DNA from: Numida meleagris
Lineage: Eukaryota > Chordata > Aves > Galliformes > Numididae
DNA length: 64,000 bases
Direction of reading: 5' to 3'
Assembly: GCF_002078875.1 (NCBI RefSeq)
Contig: NC_034420.1
Location: 17,795,639 to 17,859,638, forward strand
Position 1 is the first letter of the stretch, and each line of letters opens with the position of its first letter. The notes beneath the pieces were generated by a model that saw nothing but the letters and a program-made list of their open reading frames with translations, did not search any database and had not been told where the DNA came from. The translations under genes were made by a program, and so were the position numbers. Positions 43,901 through 55,770 of this stretch are shown one piece after another.

Positions 43901-44440
43901 AGTTCATGCTATCGTAGTTCACGCTATTTCAATAACATAAACTACGGATGGAGAAAGGCTCTTGATATTGGCTAGTTGTTGACGGTTTACGGGCGTTAGG
44001 CCCGATTCCGTGACAAAGGGGACGGGGGACCCAAGGGCCCACGTCCCGGGAAAAGGGGAAAGGGGAAAAGGGTAGGGAGATGGCCCTGAGAGCAAAAAAC
44101 AGCGGCAACAATCTGAGGAGAAACAAACTAATTTACTAAATAAAATATCGGAATGCAAAACAANNNNNNNNNNNNNNNNNNNNNNNNNNNNNNNNNNNNN
44201 NNNNNNNNNNNNNNNNNNNNNNNNNNNNNNNNNNNNNNNNNNNNNNNNNNNNNNNNNNNNNNNNNNNNNNNNNNNNNNNNNNNNNNNNNNNNNAAAAAGG
44301 GACGAGGTCTCGTGATCTGCAAGTTTTTATACTGCGAGCTTCTATCTTTTCCCTCCGGCTGGAAAATGGTAACAAAGGAGCAAAGTGCCGTGGGGACTGT
44401 AGTAGTCCTTCTCTTCTGAGAACTAGGTATGTCCACTACA
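43901..44440. mobile_element. Unclassified insertion-like block with assembly gap
   Basis: The composition differs from both flanks: a GC-rich part at 43985-44060 with GGGGAAAAGGGG-type runs, then A-rich sequence, then the 130-N gap. An 8-bp inverted repeat, CCTAGTTC near 43904 and GAACTAGG near 44421, brackets the block. On the minus strand there is a TATA-like GTATAAAAAC (about 44326-44335), and after the gap a strong splice acceptor-like TTTGTTTCTCCTCAG. An LTR retroelement or a short terminal-inverted-repeat element would both fit. I do not recognise the family and the missing bases prevent a call. Confidence 0.35.
44164..44293. other. Assembly gap (130 N)
   Basis: A run of 130 N lies inside the unclassified block. 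Its true length is unknown. Confidence 0.99.
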
Positions 44441-46916
44441 TGATGTTATGATGTGGAATACCAATAACCGAAAATCACAAAACCATGACACTAGTATAAC
44501 AAATTGCCCTTTTCTGAATTTTGTCTGTGATCCAAGAGATTCCAAATGAAGCTCCTCCCATGGCTACAGAATGCTAAACGTCACCTCAAGCAGCATAACT
44601 GGCATTTAATGAGATTCAGTTCCTCAGGTAGGATCTGACTTCATGACTCAGTTCTAATTGTTGTTATTATTACAAAAGGAGCAGCATCTAAATACAAAGT
44701 ATCAAAATAATGAAAATGGAGAAAACTGGTGTTTGAGCGGAAAAGTGAAGCATAAGATGATTTGGAGCCAGTGAGAAATAAAGGGAGTAGGGACAGCAAC
44801 TAAGGAATTAAGCAGGAAATAGAAGCAAAACAAAGTGTAAAAGTAGATGCTTGGACATGGATGATCAAGTAGAGCACTGGGGAATGCTATGTACTCATTT
44901 TTATAACTAATGAAAAGCTTTCAGAGAGAAATCTGGAAACAGTATTCCCTAGCAAGGATCCATTTTAGTCTCTCTTTTTTGAAGCTTTGTACGTTATACC
45001 CTAGGACAGAATCAATAGGTGTAGTGGAAAGTATGTTCTGATACCAAAGGGAGGCAGATTTTTTTCCCCGAGTTGATACAAGCTAGTGGCATAGGTGAAA
45101 AACAGAGCTTGTACAAAGTGGGAAAGAGATTTTGCATAGAGAACTCCCAGCTGCTTGAAAATTCCTGTTGTCAACATTTAGGCCAAGCTCCTTTTGAAAT
45201 CAATGTTTTCCAAAATGTAGTATTTATGTATTGTGCCCTAGTTTTGAGGAATTAAAGAGGTAGGTTGCCCCCCCCCCCTTTTTCTTTAAGTTGGTAAAAG
45301 CAAATACAATCTTTTTTTTTTCTTTTTATATAAGGTCATTAAAAGAATATTTGAGATACTTAAGGAACCTTGATGTGTGTTGATATCAAAGTGAGTCTCT
45401 GAACAAGTGGTTGGGATCTTCAGTTAATTCCTGCAGCAGGATGGGAGATCAGGTTTCCATGGATACTGAGCCAGAAGCAGCACTGACACTCAGAGAAATG
45501 TAAGCTTAGTTTTGCTATAGCTTGCTTCCTGACGTGGTGACGTTTGGGGTTTTTGTTTTTGATGGTGATGTTTTTTTGTTGTTGTTGTTGTGGTTTGTTT
45601 GTTGTTGTTGTTATTGGGGGAGGGGAGACTTTACAGCATTTCATTCTCTATTTTTAAAGAAAAAGGGGCAAATAAACATTTGAGGAGTGGGTAGAGAATG
45701 GAAAAATATTATCCTCTTACTTTGAAAATAGTATATGAGAAATGCAAGAAACTTGCACAAATTTAAGCTAGCATTAGAAATAAAACAAGCTAGATTGAAA
45801 CTTGGGGAGATAAGAGGCTGAAACTGGAGCTTCTGACAGTCTCTTACAATGACAGCAAGGGTTCATATAGTTTAAATGTAGCTACCATCCAGGTGACTGC
45901 AGCAATGCATTTATTAACACTGAGCAAATGGGGTGGTGGTGGTGGAAATGTTTGTTGGTTAAAGATTTGATACAGAAAAGCTAAATTCTAGTTCTAGACC
46001 TTAGAAGTTAAGTGTTGGATATACTGATGAGTGGTGGACTCTCATTTAAAAACATGTAAGATACAGAGAAAGAGGAAATATATTTGGCAATTGTGTGCAG
46101 TTTTAAAACTCATTTGACTCAAAGTAGTACCTAGCACTGGATTTTTAGTCACTCTGTTCTAGAGATTTGGGAAAACTCATCACCTTATTTAGTCCATGTA
46201 CCAGTCCACCAATTACAGGCTGGACAACTCCGATAACATCTATGAAGAAAAATGGTATAACTGTGAATGTTTCTGAGCAGAATCTGCTTCAACACCTGGA
46301 TCTGTGGTCTGCTGCTCCTACTCAAGAAAGCTGTAAAGCATCTCTTCCTATTGATCTTAATTAAAATTTTCATTAACTTCTCATACCAACCTTTTTATAT
46401 TGTTATTTATATGTTCTGTTCAGCTTTGTAGGCAGAGAAAAAATAATACCATATTTGTTTTGGGAGGAGCCAAAAAAATGGAGTAGAAATGCTATTGTTG
46501 GAATTCAAAGTGACTATATCCCAAACTAAACCTCACTTGTTAGGAAATGCATCCAGGAACTTAAAATAGGCTATGGTTATGACAATTATTAACTGAAAAT
46601 ATATTCTGAAGCCTGGAACCAAAATAGTAATTGATGATAGTGGCAGACAAGAAGTCTAATGAGAAACTCAACAAGAGCAGTTCTGCAAGTTGCATCCATG
46701 AATACAAGTTGCAGAACAAAGAATAGCCTTAGAGAACTTTGTTGTTTCATCAGCTAGCCAGAGTAATTAAAACAATCCCAAACCATTCAGCCTCTGATTC
46801 TTTCTCGCAATCACATCTGTGTCATAAGTATGCATAAAATACTGAACTAAAAAAAATATTAGGAAAAAAAAGCCTGAAACAGTACAGAGGCATACAACTC
46901 TTACTGTCCTTTCTTG
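44441..46916. other. Intergenic DNA
   Basis: No gene or interspersed repeat recognised. It holds a C11 run at about 45268-45278 and a GTT-rich microsatellite at about 45571-45615. Confidence 0.5.
45571..45615. repeat. (GTT)n microsatellite
   Basis: Imperfect GTT trinucleotide repeats are interrupted by TTGTGG and TTTG. Likely polymorphic, with no other role apparent. Confidence 0.75.
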
Positions 46917-46983
46917 TTTTTTTTTTTTTTTTTTTTTTTTTTCACNNNNNNNNNNNNNNNNNNNNNNNNNNNNNNNNNNNNNN

Positions 46984-47021
<38 letters not shown>
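46917..47021. repeat. Poly-T tract interrupted by an assembly gap
   Basis: More than 20 T bases, then CAC, then 38 N (46946-46983), then about 38 T bases. The gap sits inside a homopolymer and is probably unresolved T-rich sequence, not a missing gene. Confidence 0.85.
46946..46983. other. Assembly gap (38 N)
   Basis: N run inside the poly-T tract; the real length is unknown. Confidence 0.99.
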
Positions 47022-47024
<3 letters not shown>

Positions 47025-48834
47025 CACTGCTAGTACATGCTTTCTGTTACTTAACCTAATTTTCACAGTGCTTTACTATGAATTGATGAAGCTTTATTTT
47101 GAGGGCAACTCAGCTGGAAAATGACTGCTTGTGCCACAGTAACACTGAGATCCCAGCACTGCTATAATCATCAGTCTTCTTTGCTTATTGATTACAGCTG
47201 TTTAGTCTTACAGTGCTCACAACTGTTACGTGCTTTGCTTTTTTTCCACTACTTATCTCTATCTTTGAGTAGTATTTCTCATGTAATAATTCTGCTGGGA
47301 TAAAAGAGAAGAGGCTTATGTGTGGGTGACAATATTATCCTGATACCACAGGAGACCTAATACCATTTGTCACAGGGCTAACGGTGAACAAAGGTAAGCA
47401 TTGTCTCTTAGCAACCTCAGCCAAGCTATCAAAACTGGAGAGAAGAATTTAGTAGTGCAGAGGTGCTCTTAATCACTAGGGGAGAGATGTTCAAATACTT
47501 CAAGTAGCATATAGCAATTTTTTTTTTTTTTTTGCAATGACACAAGCTCTATAGGCTTTTGAAGTCTACTAAGTCACACATCCTAAAAGAACTATTTTTA
47601 AGGATTTGTTTAAATTGAAGCATCAAAACTTGAGGGAAAACTCCTCAGACTTCCCAGATTTCTAAGGAAAATCTGTGATTCCACCTTTCTGTGGAATATA
47701 TATTGTCTGAGGAGCAAGGAAAAACAAACAGATAAATGAAAAATACCTACATCATAAACTGATTCTTACGCAAGCAGCGCTTTACTTCTTTCGGTAGACC
47801 ACGCCCAGCTCCTGAAATAGCAACTGGGAAGAGTTCCCCCTTGCGGTTAGACAGTACCACTACAAAGGAAGTGCGTAATGCATTTCAGACCTGTTTACAA
47901 CATGAAGGAAATCACATACCTGAAAGCAGTAAGAATTTGCAGCGAACACAGGGATTTCCATTTCAGAGCAAAGCCATGCATTCAGAAGTGCTGATAAGAT
48001 GTTTATCACTGTCATAGTACTGAAAAGACTACTTAAATTTAAGTAGTAATATTTTAAATTGTCTTCCCTCTGAGCCTCCATCCAAAAGCTTTTCCCTGTA
48101 ATGAATTTAACTGCAAATAAAGCAAAATTCATGATAAATAAATTTTAAATATCTGTAGAATGTGTTACAGCACAACACACAAAAACGTAACAGCTTTCAA
48201 AATCATATGGCTTGCTTCCAGGAAGTAGGAGGGAGGAAACAATTCTATAGCATTTATTTAAAAAGCTGGAATTGTCAATCCTGTTTCTAACTCCTTTGGC
48301 ATATAGCATAATATACATTGATAAATAGAGAATAATGCAACTTTTTTAAGGGGGTACCTATGTAAACTTGTACAGTTTGGAATATTAAATACAGTACTGA
48401 GTAGAAACAGAAAAGAGAAAAGAATGAGGTAACTGGGGGTTTGGGATAAAGAAAATCAAAGGCATATGAACTTGAATGACTAGTAAGAGACCTAGAGAAA
48501 TTATAAACACTGTTGTTATTACTACATATCCAAAGACAACATCTTTGAAAGAAAACATGACTCAGCTAATATATCATAAAACCTCAACAAGGCAGTACAA
48601 AAGATTCTTTCATTTAGTAAAAAATGAAATGATGGGAATATAATGATCATTGATCAGAGGAATATAGTCAAAATTTAGTTTTGTCAATCAGAAACTGGCC
48701 AAAATGTAGCTGCCTCTCCAGTGCTTCAATGAACTCAGGAAGCCTCCCCAGAAACGTAGGGGTCACATAGAAAAACTGGCTTTTTTAACAACAATTTATG
48801 CATAGCTCAAGCTATTTATACCATTCTGTCTACA
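47022..48834. other. Intergenic DNA, nothing recognised
   Basis: AT-rich DNA without coding similarity or repeat family that I can support. A T-run occurs at about 47519-47533. Confidence 0.5.
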
Positions 48835-48938
48835 GTTCTGAAGCAGGTCTCTTCTCCAGAACAAGGCAAATGTGGACATGCTGGAGTAAGTCCAGCAAAG
48901 GGCTGCTAGCACCATTGTACGACAGGAGCATATCCTAG
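48835..48938 (+). mobile_element. CR1 LINE, 5' piece of an older copy split by a later CR1
   Basis: The segment with GGACATGCTGGAGTAAGTCC, then AGCAAAGGGCTGCTAG matches the CR1 region coding for the conserved Leu-Glu-Arg ... Arg-Arg-Ala block, in plus orientation and diverged. The next expected CR1 sequence (TATGAGGAG...) is not adjacent but resumes at about 49985, beyond a minus-strand CR1. This piece and 49950-50418 therefore look like one element. Confidence 0.7.
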
Positions 48939-48939
48939 A

Positions 48940-49905
48940 ACAGTCTGGGTTGGAAGGGACCTCAAAGATCATCTAGTTCCAACCCCCTGCCCTGCTGTGG
49001 GCAAGGCTGCCAGATAAAGCACAAGATCAGGTTGTCCAGGGCCCCACCCAACCTGGCCTTGAACACGTCCAGGGGTGGGGCATCCACAATCTCTCTGGGC
49101 AGCCTGTTCCAGCACCTCACCACACTCTCAGTGGAAACACTTCCCTGATATCTAATCTAAATCTCCCCTCCTTTAGTTTAAAACCATTCTCCTCTGTTCT
49201 GTCACTATCTATCCATGTAAAAAGTTGATTTCCTTCCTGTTTATAATCTCCCTTTATATACTGGAAGGCTCTAATGAGGTGTCTCTGGAGCCTTCACTTG
49301 TCTAGGTTGAACAAGTCAAGCTCCCTCTGCCTGTCTTCATAGGAGAGGTGCTCCAGCCCTCAGATCATCTTTGTGGCCCTCCTCTGGACCCTCTGCAAAA
49401 GCTCACCTCTTTCTTGTGCTGGAGGCCCCACACCTGGACGGAGTACTCTGTGTGGGGCCTCAGGAGGGTGGAGTAGAGAGGGACAATTCCCTCCCTTGCC
49501 CTGCTGCCACCCTTCTTTTGATGCAGCCCAGGATACTGTTGGCCTTCTGGGCTGCAAGTGCCTAAGTCCTTCTCAGCAGGGCTGCTGTCAGTGAGTTCTT
49601 CTCCCCATCTGTATATGTATCTTGAATTGCCCTGACCCAAGTGCAACACTTTTAGAACTTAGCTTTGTTGAACCTCATTAGGTTCATGTTGGCCCACCTT
49701 TTGATTTTGTCATGGTCCCTCTGGATGGCATCCCTTCCTTCTGCCATATCAACTGCACCACTCAGCTTGGTGTTATCTGCAAACTTGCTGAGGGTGCACT
49801 TGATCCCATCATCTATAAAACTGATAAAGATGTTAAAGAATACTGGTCCCAAAATGGACCCCTTGGGGGACACCACTCATCACCTGTCTCCACCTGGAAA
49901 TAGAG
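48940..49905 (-). mobile_element. CR1 LINE inserted into an older CR1
   Basis: The plus strand starts with AACAGTCTGGGTTGGAAGGG, the reverse complement of the CR1 3' end with the terminal repeats mostly lost. It runs through the C-terminal ORF2 region to the reverse transcriptase (minus strand segments [18 protein letters not shown] and [17 protein letters not shown], where FADN replaces FADD). Frames are broken. The 5' end is truncated near 49905. Confidence 0.9.
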
Positions 49906-49949
49906 CCATTGACTACATCTCTCTGGCTAGGACCTCACAGCCTTTTCCT

Positions 49950-50418
49950 GATCCACTGAATAGTCCAGCCTTTGACATTACAGGACTGTTATATGAGGAG
50001 TTAAGTCTTTTCAGTTTGGACAAGAGAAGGTTCAGAGGAGACTGACATCAGCATGCATAAATATCCTACAAGAGGGTGTAAAAAAGATGGAGCCAAATTC
50101 TTCTTGGTGGTATCTAGTGACAAGCAATGCACACAAACTGGAAAAATCATCATCATTTTAAACAAAAGGTGTGAGTTTTTTTGTTGTTGTCATTTTGGTT
50201 TTTTTTTTCTTTTCTTTTCTTTTTTTTTTGTTTTCCTGTAGAGATGACTGAATGCTTGAACAAGTTGCCCAGAGAAGTTGTGAAGGCTCCAGCCTAGGAG
50301 ATATTCAAAATTCAACTTTTCAGCTTGCTCTAGTTGATCCTGTTTTGAGGAGGTCAGTAGAACTAGATGATCTACAGATGACCCTTCCAAACTCAGCAAT
50401 TTTTTTGATTCTGTATAA
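49950..50418 (+). mobile_element. CR1 LINE, 3' piece of the split older copy
   Basis: The plus strand resumes CR1 ORF2 at a segment reading YEELSLFSLDKRRFRGD (49993-50043) and continues through a diverged 3' region to a degraded tail near 50375-50418 (CTTCCAAACTCAGCAATTTT, then TTGATTCTGTATAAGG). It contains a T-rich insertion at about 50198-50230. Confidence 0.75.
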
Positions 50419-51405
50419 GGTCTATTGCATTAGAATGATCCTTTCTAACAGGACTCCAAACTGCAATGTTGTAGTGGAAACTAGAGATGAGCTGCAATCA
50501 TTGTGTGTTAGACTTCTCAAAACCTGCAGCAGAGTTGAATTTGTTAGAAAAGGATAATTGCTGAATCACGTTTAAATTAAAGGTCTGGACTGGTGCAATG
50601 ACATTTGAAAAACAATGCGATTTATCTTCCTAAAGAGTCAATATCGAAGAACAAATGCACATTAGCTGCCATTGAGTAAGAGGTTGCAGCTGAGAGGGGG
50701 CTTTTCACGCATTTCCTGGAGGCATTGCTCGGCTGCAATCCATAGCTGATTTTAGGGGTGGGAACGCACAAGTGTAGGAGGCACTGCAGTGTTGCTGAGA
50801 AGACATGGCTATACAAATAGCAACTCCAGTAAAACAGTACACGAGAGAGGTGTAAACCTACAAAAGTGGGCAGACAGAGCCCTGTTGTCGCTCGCACCTT
50901 GAATATAAATCAAAAAAGCAGCAGCGCCGGGTGCTGTGATTTATCCAACCGCCCTCCCGTGGCACAGGAGGGCTGCCTAGCATCCTACGTGCTCGGCGCC
51001 GGGATTTCCGCGGGGAAACGCCAGTTCTGCTGCCGGCCGCGTAGCGCTGCGGTTGCGGGCACGCGGGCCGCGCCTGGAGAGAGCGCCTGCAAACGCGGCC
51101 GGTCAGGGGTCCGCGCCGTGAGTAGCAACTGGGGCGCTCACCGCTCCCCTCCATCTATGCGGCAAAACGAGCTCCAACAGAGCACAGAGCCGCGAGCGGC
51201 AGCGAGCCGGCTCTTCGGCGAGCTCCTTGCCGCAGCCAGGCGTCCCATAGCATCACAGGCCGGACACAACCCGATCGGGCCAACAGGAGCAAGCCCCTAC
51301 GGACACCACGATGAGGACCGCGGCGTGACTCCCCCGCGGCAACCCCCCCCCCACCGCGGGCCGACAGGAACCCCGCGCAATGCGGGGAAACCCTCGCCGC
51401 GACAC

Positions 51406-51417
51406 TGCGCATGCGCA
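51406..51417. promoter_or_regulatory. NRF1 palindrome
   Basis: TGCGCATGCGCA is a perfect NRF1 consensus about 1.15 kb upstream of the inferred EGR1 TATA box. It may mark a separate upstream or divergent initiation site. Confidence 0.5.
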
Positions 51418-51509
51418 CTGCGTCCGCACTGCGTCGCCAGTGCCGCTTGGCCCGGCGCCAGGGGAGCTCCGCGCCGGCAGCGGGGCGGAGCAGCGGCCGC
51501 GTCGACCGC

Positions 51510-51519
51510 CTATTTATAG
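51510..51519. promoter_or_regulatory. MEF2-type / TATA-like site CTATTTATAG
   Basis: CTATTTATAG fits the MEF2 consensus and, as TATTTATA, could serve as a TATA box. It is the only AT-rich island in several hundred bases of GC-rich DNA. Function is inferred. Confidence 0.4.
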
Positions 51520-52202
51520 CGCGGGAGCCTCGCCGCTGGTCTGGGGAGTGTTTTTCTGTGTGTCCGCACTGTGTGTGCCGCCTTGGGCACGAAGCTGAAG
51601 CTCTCGGCCCATTCGTAAACAGCCGCGGTTCCGTGCGGAGCCGGTGTGAGAGCCGACTGCAGGGCGGCAAGTAGCTGCGGCCGAGTTAAGGGGCGTCCCT
51701 GAGGGTGTGTGAGCGGAGTCCCGAGCGGTGTCTCTTCCCATCGCACCCAACACGGAGGGTGCTGCAGTCGTGCGGTGCTCGCTCTCCGTTGCGTGAGAGC
51801 GACGCAGAGGGTCCAGGGCCGCGTGCAAAGCTCCTTCGATCTCGGCAGAGCTACGAAATGCCAAAGGTTCCCTTTGCTGACAACAGGCGGCCCCCGCCGG
51901 GCAGTGCTGCCAGCTCCCTGGAAACTCCGCATCGCGACTGCCGGCGCGCGGGCCCTTCACGGGCACCGGGGGAAGTGAACAGTGCGAGCCGAGAACGAGG
52001 CGGTGGCGGAAGCCCTGCCGCGAGCCTGCCGCCGACGGCGGAGCTGGGGGATCCCGGGTGGTCCCCAGTGCCTCTGCGCCGTCCGTCCGGCGGCGGAGCC
52101 GCACGCTTTCGAGGCCTGCGGGCGGGAGCGCGCGCACGTCCCGGCGGCAACCTGGCTCCCGCTCCCGGGCTTCCCGACCCCGCCTAGCCGGGACCGGAAT
52201 CA

Positions 52203-52264
52203 CCAAATAAGGAGCGGGATGTCTCCGCCGGAACCGAGACTTATATGGCCGCTTCCTAATATGG
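52203..52264. promoter_or_regulatory. EGR1: EGR1 distal serum response element cluster
   Basis: Perfect CArG boxes CCAAATAAGG (52203-52212) and CCTAATATGG (52255-52264) flank an imperfect one, ACTTATATGG (52239-52248). GGAA/TTCC ETS cores at about 52229-52233 and 52253-52256 adjoin them. In mammals EGR1 has three distal and two proximal serum response elements, bound by SRF with ternary complex factors of the ELK type; the layout here is the same. An EGR-type GC motif (GGCGGGGGC, 52303-52311) follows and could mediate autoregulation. Confidence 0.85.
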
Positions 52265-52496
52265 AAAGGGCGGCCGAGGCTTCCGGCGGGCAGGCCAGGG
52301 CAGGCGGGGGCCGGACAGCGCGCGCCTCAGGGCTGGCAGCGCTGAAGTGATGCTGCTCGCGGCGGGGCACAGGGCCGCCGCGGGTGTGAGGGCCGCCACG
52401 GTCGCGGGGCTCTCAGTATGGGGCGAGTGAGGCCCCCACCGCCCGGCTTTCCCCGGTGCCAGGCGCTGACGCCAGGCGGGGTCCTCCGGCTCGCCT

Positions 52497-52540
52497 CCAT
52501 ATAAGGGCTTCCTGCTTCCCATATATGGCCATGTACGTCA
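52497..52540. promoter_or_regulatory. EGR1: EGR1 proximal serum response elements and CRE-like site
   Basis: Two perfect CArG boxes, CCATATAAGG (52497-52506) and CCATATATGG (52519-52528), are separated by an ETS-type CTTCC pair. TACGTCA (52534-52540), a CREB-type half site, follows at once. The arrangement matches the remembered proximal mammalian EGR1 promoter and explains induction by growth factors, depolarisation and cAMP. Confidence 0.87.
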
Positions 52541-52573
52541 GGGCCGGGGCGGGCTGCGGCCGGTGGGATCCGA

Positions 52574-52580
52574 TATATAG
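52574..52580 (+). promoter_or_regulatory. EGR1: EGR1 TATA box (TATATAG)
   Basis: This AT heptamer lies in GC-rich DNA 34 nt after the CRE-like site and about 220 nt before the start codon. Transcription is expected to begin near 52600-52610, giving a 5' UTR of about 195 nt. The start site is inferred from spacing. Confidence 0.7.
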
Positions 52581-52800
52581 AAGCGGCTCCGGAGCGGGCG
52601 AGGAGCCGAGCGCTTCCAGCGGGCAGCGGGGGGAAGCCCCGGGCCGTCCGGCGGGCGGGAGGCCATCGCTTCCAGCGGGCAGCGCTGGGTGGCCGCGGCG
52701 CAAAGGCAGGCAGCAGGCAACGGCCGCCTCGCCGCAGCTGGCCCGTCCGGCGGGCCCGCGGCGGCGGCGCCACCCGTCACAGCCCGAACCCGGCTTTCTC

Positions 52801-54659
<1,859 letters not shown>

Positions 54660-55358
54660 GATCACCTTCTGGAACAGGAGCATTCACCTCTTCCATTGGT
54701 ACTAAGAGACATGGAGTCTCCAGTTACTCCCCCAACACTGTATGTTGCAAGGCTATCTAATATTTCTTTAAAATTCAGCTGCCTGAAAAAACTGCTGTTT
54801 AAGTTTTCCACCACTGTCGAATAACTTAATTTGCATGGATTGTGGATATAAGTTCAGTATAATTTTCCCCATAAACAAACAATAGTATTATACTAGGAGG
54901 AAAGGACCTTTAATTAAGTACTTAGCTGATGTAAATTGTATGTGTGCCATGGTTTTGCTTTCCTTTAGGTACTGTTGATGTTGAAAAAGTTTTGCATATC
55001 CATGTTGTATTATTTGGAGTTTGCAGGGCCATATTTTGTAAATGTTAATTCTATTTTAGTGACAATGCTGTAATGAGTTTAAAACTTCTCTGGGTACAGC
55101 ACTTACTGTATTTGAGCATGTAAGAGTGATACTATGTAAAAATCACCTGATAAGACACTCAAATGTGGCAGAAGTTTTGTTTTTAAAGTTACAAGTCTTG
55201 GTGCCTTTTTGTGAAGCCTTGCTGATGTCATGCATTTGTGTGAATAGATGCTTTGCATCTTGCCTTAAAGCAAAAGGGATGTTATGCAAAGAATGTAAGA
55301 GAAAGCAGGGAATGGGTGGGGAAGGGAGCACTAGTACGCCCTGGGAGACAATGTAAGC

Positions 55359-55379
55359 AAAAAAAAACAAAAACAAAAA

Positions 55380-55417
<38 letters not shown>

Positions 55418-55486
55418 AAAAAAAAAAACAAAAAAAACCCCACAGAAACAAACAAACAAGAAACAAATTAAAAAACAACAACAAAC
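55359..55486 (+). repeat. A-rich low-complexity tract in EGR1 3' UTR
   Basis: A long A stretch (36 uninterrupted A at 55381-55416) is flanked by AAAAAC and AAAC units. It lies within the 3' UTR, well before the polyadenylation signal. It could be a slippage expansion or the poly(A) of an old retroposed piece; no body sequence is recognised. Confidence 0.85.
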
Positions 55487-55744
55487 CCCACTTCTCAAAG
55501 TCTATTTTTGTTACAAAAATGTAAATTTATAAATATATATATTCAGGAGTTGGAATGTTGTAGTTACCTACTGAGTAGGCAGCAGTTTTTGTATGTTATG
55601 AACATGCTGTTCATTATTTTGTGATTTATTTTTACTTTGTAATTGTGTTTGTTAAAATGAAAGTGACTGTTTGGCTTCTAAATACATTGAATGCGCTTTC
55701 CTGCCAATGGGATATTTGGTGTACCAATACCCCTCAGAAAAAAT

Positions 55745-55750
55745 AATAAA
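55745..55750 (+). terminator. EGR1: EGR1 polyadenylation signal AATAAA
   Basis: A canonical hexamer 1.09 kb after the stop codon, followed by a T-rich stretch at about 55775-55790. The 3' UTR length agrees with what is known for EGR1 in other vertebrates. Confidence 0.8.
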
Positions 55751-55770
55751 AAAATTATCAAATCATGTAA

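Larger units (their letters stand above)
54660..55770 (+). other. EGR1: EGR1 3' UTR
   Basis: About 1.1 kb of AT-rich sequence follows the stop. ATTTA motifs occur (for example in GATTTATTTTTAC near 55623-55635), fitting a short-lived immediate-early mRNA. An A-rich low-complexity tract interrupts it at 55359-55486. The end is set by AATAAA at 55745-55750. Confidence 0.8.

Noticed and set aside
51514..52206. Long minus-strand open frame (230 codons) across the EGR1 upstream CpG island
   Set aside because: It overlaps other long frames on both strands, has Arg/Pro/Ala-rich composition typical of GC-rich shadow translation and matches no family.
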